This document shows positions 1 through 5,120 of a stretch of 5,749 nucleotides of DNA, piece after piece. Made by a program: the position numbers and the translations under genes. Numbering within the stretch: the stretch's first letter is position 1; every line of letters begins with the position of its first letter. The notes beneath the pieces were generated by a model that was given only the letters and a program-made list of their open reading frames with translations, was not told the origin of the DNA and searched no databases. The DNA comes from Candidatus Competibacteraceae bacterium (lineage in GTDB: Bacteria; Pseudomonadota; Gammaproteobacteria; Competibacterales; Competibacteraceae). The DNA lies in the NCBI GenBank assembly GCA_007120095.1, contig SKOM01000235.1, forward strand, positions 1 to 5,749, read 5' to 3'.

Positions 1-71
1 ACAATCGCCAGTGGATCACGGATAATGAACCGCAGCGGTTCCAGAACGCTGACCAGTACTGAGGATCTCAT
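1..71 (-). CDS. DppC/OppC-type ABC transporter permease, N-terminal fragment (cut by window edge)
   Basis: Only the first 23 codons lie in the window; the gene continues beyond position 1. The translation begins MRSSVLVSVLEPLRFIIRDP and continues LAI. The short run 'RDPLAI' before the first membrane helix is typical of the second inner-membrane permease of Dpp/Opp peptide importers (BPD_transp_1 family). The ATG at 71-69 overlaps the stop of the upstream permease as ATGA, so the two genes are almost certainly co-transcribed and translationally coupled, which fits subunits that form a heterodimeric channel. This identification rests on a short sequence plus position in the operon. It cannot be told whether the substrate is peptide, nickel or another solute. 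Confidence 0.85.
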   Translation of the reverse strand, partial: MRSSVLVSVLEPLRFIIRDPLAI

Positions 72-1045
72 TGCAGCGTCACTCGGGGGTCAAGGGTGGT
101 GTAGAGAATATCCACCAGCAGATTTAAAGTAATGACAAACGCCGCCATAATCAGAAAACTGGCCTGAGCCAAGGGGAAATCAGAAGTCCGCACGGCATTG
201 AGAATTTCCCGCCCTAAACCCGGCCAGGAAAACACCACTTCGACCACGACTTGACCGCCAGCGGCCAGGCCAATGGTGACGGCCAACTGCGTGACCACCG
301 GCAATAAGGCATTACGGGCGGCATGGTGGTAGAGAATCCGCCGTTCAGGCAATCCCTTGGCGCGAGCCATTTCGATAAAATCCTCACCGTAGACCTCCAT
401 CATGGTATTGCGCATGATCAGCAGCGGTGAGCCAAGATAGTACAGGGCGACAATCAGGGCCGGTAAAATCAGATGAGCGAGAAAATCCAGAGTGAAAATT
501 TTGTCGAAGAATCCCGTGGCTTCATAGGGTAAGGTGCGCATCCCACTGGTGGGAAACCAGCCGAGACTGACACCGAAGATCAAAATGGCCATCATCCCGG
601 TCCAGAACATCGGCGCGGAGCGGAACATCAGGCCGAGAATAATCCCGGCAGTATCGGTGCCGCTGCCGCGCCGCCATGATAACCACGCTCCTAGCGGTAC
701 ACCGATGGCGTAAGCGATCAGAATGGCGCTCAGCATTAATACCAGGGTATTGGCCAGCCGCTCCCAAATAATATCCGCTACCGGAGCACGGTAGCTGAAG
801 GAAAAACCAAAATCGCCCTGGACGATATTGCCCAGATAAATCAGATACTGCTCAAACAGGGGGCGATCCAAGCCGAAGCGAGCGCGCACCATCTCGCGCT
901 CTTCGAGGCTTAAGCCTTCGGTAATCAGTGCGGCGGTCGGATCGGGCAGACCGAGGCGAAACAGGAAAAACAGCAGCGTGGCGATAATAAACAACGCCAG
1001 CAGCGCTTGCAGTAAGCGCCGCAGCAGATAGCGTGCTCGATTCAT
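68..1045 (-). CDS. DppB/OppB-type ABC transporter inner-membrane permease
   Basis: This 325-residue protein is one of the two channel subunits of a Dpp/Opp-type ABC importer. Family features visible: an N-terminal membrane helix (about residues 9-30), the early periplasmic-loop signature with 'ARFGLDRPLFEQY' (55-67) and 'GDFGFSFSYRAPV' (77-89), hydrophobic segments near 98-123, 133-160, 188-211, 248-272 and 292-316, 'GWFPTSG' (162-168), the EAA loop that docks on the ATPases (about 221-249, with ARAKGLPERRILYHHAARN), and 'FSWPGLGRE' (272-280). Length is normal for the family. The start ATG at 1045 has only a distant GGAG (1062-1059, 13-nt spacer). It follows the binding-protein gene on the same strand after a 203-bp gap containing a hairpin, and overlaps the next permease by ATGA. 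Transport substrate is not determinable from this subunit. Confidence 0.95.
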   Translation of the reverse strand: MNRARYLLRRLLQALLALFIIATLLFFLFRLGLPDPTAALITEGLSLEEREMVRARFGLDRPLFEQYLIYLGNIVQGDFGFSFSYRAPVADIIWERLANTLVLMLSAILIAYAIGVPLGAWLSWRRGSGTDTAGIILGLMFRSAPMFWTGMMAILIFGVSLGWFPTSGMRTLPYEATGFFDKIFTLDFLAHLILPALIVALYYLGSPLLIMRNTMMEVYGEDFIEMARAKGLPERRILYHHAARNALLPVVTQLAVTIGLAAGGQVVVEVVFSWPGLGREILNAVRTSDFPLAQASFLIMAAFVITLNLLVDILYTTLDPRVTLQ

Positions 1046-1109
1046 CGACGTCAGCAGACTCCAGGATGGTATGGCATAAACACATACAGATTCAGAACGC
1101 CACCAACCT

Positions 1110-1140
1110 CGTCATTCCGCCAAGGACTGGCGGAATGACG
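1110..1140. repeat. REP-like perfect inverted repeat (13-bp stem, 5-nt loop)
   Basis: CGTCATTCCGCCA (1110-1122) and its exact reverse complement TGGCGGAATGACG (1128-1140) flank the loop AGGAC. The GTCATTCC…GGAATGAC outline followed by GCATGGATTC resembles short palindromic elements scattered between genes in many proteobacteria (recalled, not searched). No T-run follows on either strand, so it is not a standard intrinsic terminator. Lying between the binding-protein and permease genes, it could stabilise the 3' end of the binding-protein message and give that protein excess over the permeases, as known for REP elements in other transporter operons; that role is inferred. Confidence 0.75.
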
Positions 1141-1154
1141 GCATGGATTCACTT

Positions 1155-1184
1155 TATCGGTGTCTATCCGTGTGTATCCGTGGT
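1155..1184. repeat. Three tandem 10-bp repeats (TATCSGTGKN type)
   Basis: The units are TATCGGTGTC (1155-1164), TATCCGTGTG (1165-1174) and TATCCGTGGT (1175-1184), followed by TTAAAACC. On the other strand this reads as ACCACGGATACACACGGATA and onward. Similar 'CCACGGAT-ACACGGAT' strings recur in intergenic DNA of unrelated bacteria as I remember them. The 10-bp phasing puts the units on the same helix face. Function unknown. Confidence 0.6.
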
Positions 1185-1248
1185 TTAAAACCGTTCTGGT
1201 AGCAATAGGGATAATAGTCAGCTATCAGGGACGGCTTACAGCAGGCGT

Positions 1249-2847
1249 TTAAGGCCGTAACAACCGTCCTTCAGCATCCCACGTATAGCCCGCAGTCTCC
1301 AGCTCGGCACGCGCAGCGTCCATATCGTAATCAAAACGCTCAGTGAACGGGTTATGCCAGAAGGCATTGACCGGCGCAACTACGGTGGTTCCGACTTCAC
1401 CGCGCCCATCCAGCAATACATTCACCATGCGTTCGCGATCCATCGCCATCGTTAAGGCGCGGCGGGCAGCACGGTCGTTAAACGGCTCACGGCGTAGATT
1501 ATAGGTCAGATGAAAATAACCAAAATCGGGCACACTGATCACAGTGAGATGATCCTCGGCTTCGGCTAAGGGGATCTGGCCCGGTTCCATACGCCAGGCG
1601 GTCATGTCGATTTGTTCCGTTAACAGGCCAGTGAATACCCCCTCCATATCGGCATAGATGATGAATTCCACCCCCTCCAGTGCGACGGTACCGGCCGAGA
1701 AATGATCGTCGTTGCGGCTGAGGCTCATGAATTCGCCGCGATCATGGCGCTCAAAACGCAGCGGTCCGGAACCGACCGTGGGAATGTCTTCTGGTGATAA
1801 TTCGCCTGGGTTATCAATACTCTCCCAAATATGCCGGGGCAAAATGGGAATCTGCGACAGCGTAATGATGGCAAACGGTGCGGACGGCTCGCTGAGCGTA
1901 AAGCGTACCGACAATTCGCCCGTCTGTTCCACTGCGGCCAGGGGTGCCAGATAGGCGTTGAAATAGGAGTAATCCTGCGTCATATAATAGTTAAACGTAA
2001 ACGCCACATCAGCAGCGGTCACCGGCTCGCCGTCGTGGAAGCGCATCCCTTCGCGCAGGGTCACATCCACCGTGGTTTCATCCACAGCGGTTACCTCGAC
2101 CGCTGCCCACGGCACCGGCTCCACATCAGCACTCAAGCGCACCAGCCGATCATAATACATGCGCATCCATTTCCAGCCCCAGACTGAGGTAGAATCCAGC
2201 GGATTGACATTATCCGGCTCCTGCGGGCCACCAATGCGCAGCACAGCACGATCAGTTAATGGCCGGGCTTGCAACGGCGTCCATTCACTGTACAAGCCCT
2301 CGCCGGCCATCACAGGGATATCGGTAAAGGTGTTGTGGTTGTAGGCGACGACTTCATCGCGGTGAAACAGCACAACAGTCGGTATATCCGGCATATACAG
2401 TTCCTGCATTTCCCAGACAATGTCGCGACGGTTGTCGGGGTCAAACTGCTGCGACTGGGCATCGTACAGGGCGTCGTATTCGGGATTAATATAGCCGCCG
2501 GGGTTATTGCCGCCGAGTTCAGACTGGCGCGAGTCTAAAGTGCCGAGGAAAAATTGCGGATCCAGCCGATCCACTCGACCACTCCAGCCGAGAATCACCG
2601 CATCAAAATCCTGATTGCCGTAGAAGCGATCCAGAGCGGTGCGGAATTCAGTAGGACGAACGGTGACATCCAGCCCCAGTTCCCGCCATGCCTCAGCGAT
2701 GATAAACGCGGCTTCATAGCGGATAGGGTCATAGGCTTCGGTGGTGGTGATCAGCTCAACCGGCGCGACGCGCTGTTGGGCTAACACCGGAGTTGTGAGC
2801 AGTGCTACCGGCAGCAGCAGTGTACTCAGTATGGGTAGAGGTTTCAA
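1249..2847 (-). CDS. Family 5 (cluster C) extracellular solute-binding protein with circularly permuted halves
   Basis: This 532-residue periplasmic binding protein would capture the solute for the adjacent Dpp/Opp-type permeases. I chose the TTG start at 2847 over the in-frame upstream ATG at 2961. It has AGGAG (2860-2856) 8 nt upstream and gives an immediate signal peptide, residues 1-23, with likely cleavage VLA|QQ. The ATG start would bury that signal behind 38 unrelated residues that include the leader repeats. The mature order is inverted. Residues about 26-195 are the normal C-terminal part: VELITTTEAYDP, LGWSGRVDRLDP, GGYINPEYDALYDAQ, ELYMPDIPTVVLFHRDEVVAYN, GLYSEWTP. Residues about 201-532 are the normal N-terminal and middle part: LRIGGPQEPDNVNPLDS, LREGMRFHDGEPVTAADVAFTF (family signature, 264-285), AARRALTMAMDRERMVNVLL, and finally LETAGYTWDAEGRLLRP. 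The frame is open with no duplicated or missing block, so I favour a functional permutation over a broken gene; misassembly is not excluded. Confidence 0.9.
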   Translation of the reverse strand: MKPLPILSTLLLPVALLTTPVLAQQRVAPVELITTTEAYDPIRYEAAFIIAEAWRELGLDVTVRPTEFRTALDRFYGNQDFDAVILGWSGRVDRLDPQFFLGTLDSRQSELGGNNPGGYINPEYDALYDAQSQQFDPDNRRDIVWEMQELYMPDIPTVVLFHRDEVVAYNHNTFTDIPVMAGEGLYSEWTPLQARPLTDRAVLRIGGPQEPDNVNPLDSTSVWGWKWMRMYYDRLVRLSADVEPVPWAAVEVTAVDETTVDVTLREGMRFHDGEPVTAADVAFTFNYYMTQDYSYFNAYLAPLAAVEQTGELSVRFTLSEPSAPFAIITLSQIPILPRHIWESIDNPGELSPEDIPTVGSGPLRFERHDRGEFMSLSRNDDHFSAGTVALEGVEFIIYADMEGVFTGLLTEQIDMTAWRMEPGQIPLAEAEDHLTVISVPDFGYFHLTYNLRREPFNDRAARRALTMAMDRERMVNVLLDGRGEVGTTVVAPVNAFWHNPFTERFDYDMDAARAELETAGYTWDAEGRLLRP

Positions 2848-2855
2848 AGGGCTTG

Positions 2856-2860
2856 CTCCT
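2856..2860 (-). promoter_or_regulatory. Ribosome binding site AGGAG that fixes a TTG start for the binding protein
   Basis: AGGAG reads on the minus strand from 2860 to 2856, followed by the 8-nt spacer CAAGCCCT and then TTG at 2847-2845. Codon 2 is lysine and a hydrophobic signal core follows, so site, spacing and protein N-terminus agree. This is the main reason for rejecting the upstream ATG at 2961. Confidence 0.8.
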
Positions 2861-2868
2861 GGTTTGCA

Positions 2869-2902
2869 GTTGGTTAAATTATTTCTGTTGGTTAAATTAT
2901 TT
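2869..2902. repeat. Two 16-bp direct repeats with 18-bp period in the binding-protein leader
   Basis: GTTGGTTAAATTATTT occurs at 2869-2884 and again, identically, at 2887-2902. Both copies lie between the -10-like cluster and the ribosome binding site of the binding-protein gene, so they would fall in the 5' untranslated leader or the promoter-proximal region. They could be a simple slippage duplication or a doubled regulator site; sequence alone does not decide. Confidence 0.75.
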
Positions 2903-2911
2903 ATAGTATAG

Positions 2912-2921
2912 CAGTGCACTG
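2912..2921. promoter_or_regulatory. Candidate operator: perfect palindrome CAGTGCACTG
   Basis: CAGTGCACTG is its own reverse complement and sits midway between the divergent genes, right beside the minus-strand -10-like cluster. The position suits a repressor or activator site, but a 10-bp palindrome can occur by chance and no regulator gene is in the window. Confidence 0.25.
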
Positions 2922-2991
2922 ACACTTGACTCGCATAAAGCCCAGTTCTGCTATCATCCACGCTGGAATTTAACCATCTTGTGAACCATTG

Positions 2992-4329
2992 ATGTCAGAT
3001 ACTCAACTCGCCGATACTCCCTTGCCGAACACCCGCTATTGGGCCGTCAAAGGGGTCTTAGAACACACCCTACGCGAGTCGCTCGCTAACGAGATTCATG
3101 CCCGTCCGCCACCGTCGCTGACTGCGCCGTGTCGTATTTCATTTTTGGCCTTGACCTCCGGTGAACGCGGTGTCCAGCGTGATCGTGATCATGTCGTCGA
3201 TTTGTGTCGGCGTTTTGGAGTCGCTGAACCACCACCGGGTGCGATTTTCTGGTATGTGGATGTCGGCCCGTTCCGTCTGAATTGGGAGCGCCATAATGAA
3301 TTTTCCGCCTATTGGTTTATCCGTCAAGGGACGATTGTTCATCCCTTTAGAGATTGTGTCATCGAGCGGGTGCCCGCTGATTGGCTTGCGGGTTTGGCAG
3401 GCGAATTGCTCGTCGCGGCTCATCTGGAATTAGAACACCATGACACTCCCGAACGCCGCAACGATGAGCTGAATGATCTGTTTGCCTCGGACAACCTGGC
3501 CGCCAGCATTGTGGCGGGTGGGTCAGCACGGGTGTGGACGGATTTCCGCTTGCAGGGCGATGGCTTTAGCCGCATATTGGTGCGTGACCATAACCTGACC
3601 CAACGCCAGGCAGGTCGTGTAGTACAGCGTCTGGTGGAAATTGAGACCTACCGGATGATGGCCTTGCTAGGTTTTCCTCTAGCCCGGCAGGTAAGTACCC
3701 AGGTCAGCGATGCCGAGGCAGGCCTGGCCCAATTAACCGAACAACTGTCTTCCAGTGAAGGCACGAGCAGTGATCCAGAACTGCTGGATCAGGTTACGGC
3801 ACTGGCCGCCGAAGTTGAGCGTTTATCGGCGGCGGTGAGTTACCGCTTCAGTGCGACCCGCGCCTACCATGCCTTGGTGCAACGGCGCTTTCAACACTTG
3901 CGTGAACAGCGTTTCGAAGGCCGTTCCACCCTCCAGGAATTTATGGAGCGCCGCCTGTCACCGGCCATGCGCACCTGTGATTCGGTGTCTGAGCGGCTGG
4001 CGATCTTATCCGAGCGGGTGGGGCGTGCGGCGAATTTACTGCGTACCCGGGTGGACGTGGCGGTCTCGCAGCAAAACCGCGATTTGCTGACCTCCATGGA
4101 TCGGCGGGCGCAGATGCAACTGCGCTTGCAAGAGACCGTGGAGGGCTTATCGGTGGTGGTGCTCAGTTACTATCTGAGTAGCCTACTCGGCTACGGTTTC
4201 AAGTCCCTGGAACAGGCTGGAGTACCGATCAATGCCACCCTGGCTACAGGTCTGGCTGTGCCCGTTGTGGTAGTGACGATCTGGCTGGGTATACGCCGTT
4301 TGCGCAGTAAAATGCTGGCTGATGATTAA
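2992..4329 (+). CDS. DUF3422 family membrane-anchored protein of unknown function
   Basis: This 445-residue protein matches my recollection of the DUF3422 family, described only as an uncharacterised membrane-anchored protein. Visible hallmarks are the N-terminal 'LRESLANEIHARPPPSL' (27-43), 'WERHNEFSAYWFI' (98-110), a central helical and probably coiled-coil part with heptad-like hydrophobics (about 233-285), and two C-terminal membrane helices (about 384-401 and 413-434) followed by a basic tail (IRRLRSK). The bulk of the protein should therefore lie on one side of the inner membrane with a hairpin anchor. There is no signal peptide. I use the ATG at 2992; a TTG one codon earlier is possible, and no clear Shine-Dalgarno precedes either. 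It is divergent from the transporter operon and convergent with the acetyltransferase. Biochemical function is unknown. Confidence 0.85.
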   Translation: MSDTQLADTPLPNTRYWAVKGVLEHTLRESLANEIHARPPPSLTAPCRISFLALTSGERGVQRDRDHVVDLCRRFGVAEPPPGAIFWYVDVGPFRLNWERHNEFSAYWFIRQGTIVHPFRDCVIERVPADWLAGLAGELLVAAHLELEHHDTPERRNDELNDLFASDNLAASIVAGGSARVWTDFRLQGDGFSRILVRDHNLTQRQAGRVVQRLVEIETYRMMALLGFPLARQVSTQVSDAEAGLAQLTEQLSSSEGTSSDPELLDQVTALAAEVERLSAAVSYRFSATRAYHALVQRRFQHLREQRFEGRSTLQEFMERRLSPAMRTCDSVSERLAILSERVGRAANLLRTRVDVAVSQQNRDLLTSMDRRAQMQLRLQETVEGLSVVVLSYYLSSLLGYGFKSLEQAGVPINATLATGLAVPVVVVTIWLGIRRLRSKMLADD

Positions 4330-4868
4330 GCCCCCGGCCACGGGCCGGGAGGATGGCGGGGCAAGTAGCGGGTTTCCGTCGTTTCAGTGTAGATCTGGAA
4401 ACCGCGCGCCTGGTAATTCGCCAGTGCGTGCGGATGATCCAGACTGCACGTATTCAGCGTCACTTTCTCCGGTTGACGCTGCCAGGCTTGCCGCACCGCA
4501 TGACTGAGCAGTACGCCACCAAACCCCTGACCGACAAATTGCGGTAATAGCCCAAAATAGGCGATATTAGTGATTTGCCGTTCCTCTTTGGGCTGCAATT
4601 CATAGAATCCCGCTGGTGTGCCTCGGTAATAGGCCACCCAGGTCTCGATGCCGGGACGCTCCAGCCAGTCCTCCCAGTCACTGTGGCGCCAATGCAAGCG
4701 ATCCGTCCAATACCATGGACCACCCACCGCTGCGTACAGAAATCGATTCAGGGCCGGTAACGGTAACTCAGCCTGTACTATCGGTAAATCTGCCCGCTCG
4801 GGTTTCAGCCGCCCTTGCTGTGGCGAGGTCATGGCCAGATAATGCACAACGACTCGAACGCGCCTCAT
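4326..4868 (-). CDS. GNAT-family N-acetyltransferase
   Basis: This 180-residue protein is predicted to transfer an acetyl group from acetyl-CoA to an amine; the substrate is unknown. The GNAT core is visible: strand 'GIETWVAYYRGTPAGFYEL' (73-91), motif A 'IAYFGLLPQFVGQGFGGVLL' (102-121) with the CoA-pyrophosphate loop Q110-x-x-G-x-G115, and the later 'LNTCSLDHPHALANYQARGF' (138-157) ending in the typical Y-x-x-x-G-F. The N-terminus (MRRVRVVVHYLAMTSP, then LNRFLYAAVGGPWYWTDRL) looks like a conserved subfamily start, which is why I prefer the ATG at 4868. An in-frame ATG at 4928 would add 20 residues and cannot be excluded. Its stop overlaps the stop of the convergent DUF3422 gene. Confidence 0.88.
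   Translation of the reverse strand: MRRVRVVVHYLAMTSPQQGRLKPERADLPIVQAELPLPALNRFLYAAVGGPWYWTDRLHWRHSDWEDWLERPGIETWVAYYRGTPAGFYELQPKEERQITNIAYFGLLPQFVGQGFGGVLLSHAVRQAWQRQPEKVTLNTCSLDHPHALANYQARGFQIYTETTETRYLPRHPPGPWPGA
4333..4349. terminator. GC-rich hairpin at the convergent gene ends (possible weak terminator)
   Basis: CCCGGCC (4333-4339) and GGCCGGG (4343-4349) form a perfect 7-bp stem with a 3-nt loop, starting 4 bp after the DUF3422 stop and lying inside the last codons of the acetyltransferase. No U-run follows in either direction, so a standard intrinsic terminator is not supported; it may only pause polymerase or protect transcript ends. Confidence 0.3.
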
Positions 4869-4870
4869 GA

Positions 4871-4966
4871 CTAACCAACGCCCCGCCAGCAAGTCGAGTA
4901 GCCCAACCCCAGTAGAGCGCATACACATACCCGTCTCAACATTGAATCAAGATACAGTTTTTTCAT
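4871..4966 (-). CDS. Possible small leader ORF (31 codons) ahead of the acetyltransferase
   Basis: ATG at 4966 opens a frame translating as MKKLYLDSMLRRVCVCALLG and ending at TAG (4873-4871), only 2 nt before the preferred acetyltransferase start at 4868. The start has lysines at positions 2-3 followed by a short hydrophobic stretch. The tight spacing would allow translational coupling. There is no Shine-Dalgarno in front of it, it is short, and it overlaps the alternative N-terminal extension of the acetyltransferase in another frame, so it may be chance. Confidence 0.2.
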   Translation of the reverse strand: MKKLYLDSMLRRVCVCALLGLGYSTCWRGVG

Positions 4967-5120
4967 TTGGCGGATATTGTGCCTAAATCCTTAATCAGCT
5001 CACAAGCCTTTGAGGCTGTTCGCCGTCAGAATCTGCGCCCCACACACATCCAATTGCTCATCGGATGTCGGACAACGCTGCACTTTTGTCCGGTGATCAG
5101 GCTTTAGAACCGTTTTAACC
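4967..5120. other. Intergenic region between amidase and acetyltransferase genes
   Basis: No convincing gene or RNA was found here. The stretch contains one short inverted repeat (5069-5092, separate entry) and a T6 run (4958-4963) just outside its left end. Presumably the promoter of the acetyltransferase lies here, but no good -35/-10 pair stands out on the minus strand. Confidence 0.5.
5069..5092. repeat. Short inverted repeat downstream of the amidase
   Basis: CGGACAA (5069-5075) and TTGTCCG (5086-5092) are exact reverse complements around a 10-nt loop. It lies about 30 bp after the amidase stop on that gene's strand, where a terminator could be expected, but no T-run follows, so intrinsic termination is doubtful. 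Confidence 0.35.

Larger units (their letters stand above)
1046..1248. other. Intergenic spacer inside the transporter operon
   Basis: This spacer lies between the binding-protein stop and the permease start. It contains no convincing ORF. It holds a perfect 13-bp inverted repeat (1110-1140) and three phased near-identical 10-bp units (1155-1184), described separately. A remnant of a normal binding-protein C-terminal half might be expected here if the upstream gene had simply broken, but none was found: reading on after the stop TAA at 1251-1249 gives no recognisable solute-binding sequence. Confidence 0.6.
2848..2991. promoter_or_regulatory. Divergent promoter region between the binding-protein and DUF3422 genes
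   Basis: This AT-rich 144-bp spacer must supply promoters for both divergent genes. On the minus strand the best -10-like cluster is TATACTATAAAT (2910-2899), without a clear -35. On the plus strand TTGACT (2926-2931) and TATCAT (2952-2957) resemble -35 and -10 boxes, but their 20-nt spacing is longer than optimal. A perfect 10-bp palindrome and a 16-bp direct repeat, listed separately, lie in the same spacer. Exact transcription starts cannot be assigned from sequence. Confidence 0.4.

Noticed and set aside
1155..1184. The three 10-bp units as a CRISPR array.
   Set aside because: The units are contiguous without spacers, far too short for CRISPR repeats, and no cas gene is present.
1831..2187. 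A 118-residue plus-strand ORF antisense to the binding-protein gene.
   Set aside because: It lies wholly opposite a clear coding gene, has no recognisable motif and reads like a shadow frame. The same applies to the other plus-strand frames in 1712-2784.
1249..2847. The binding-protein gene as a pseudogene or a simple fusion of two tandem gene fragments.
   Set aside because: There is no stop or frameshift, both junctions fall at matching family positions, RBS and signal peptide are in place, and no leftover normal half is found on either side. A fragment fusion would rarely give exactly one complete complement of the family.
3139..3423. A 94-residue minus-strand ORF inside the DUF3422 gene.
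   Set aside because: It is fully antisense to a conserved protein, with no family features or promoter; treated as a shadow frame.
4616..4870. Plus-strand ORFs opposite the acetyltransferase.
   Set aside because: The minus-strand frame carries clear GNAT motifs over the same DNA; these frames have no recognisable content.
5069..5092. The inverted repeat after the amidase as an intrinsic terminator.
   Set aside because: It has a 7-bp stem with a 10-nt loop and no T-run downstream on either strand.
4979..5107. A 42-codon plus-strand frame starting at GTG in the amidase-acetyltransferase gap.
   Set aside because: It has a GTG start with only a weak GGCGG upstream, no recognisable sequence and a composition like non-coding DNA; chance is the simpler explanation.
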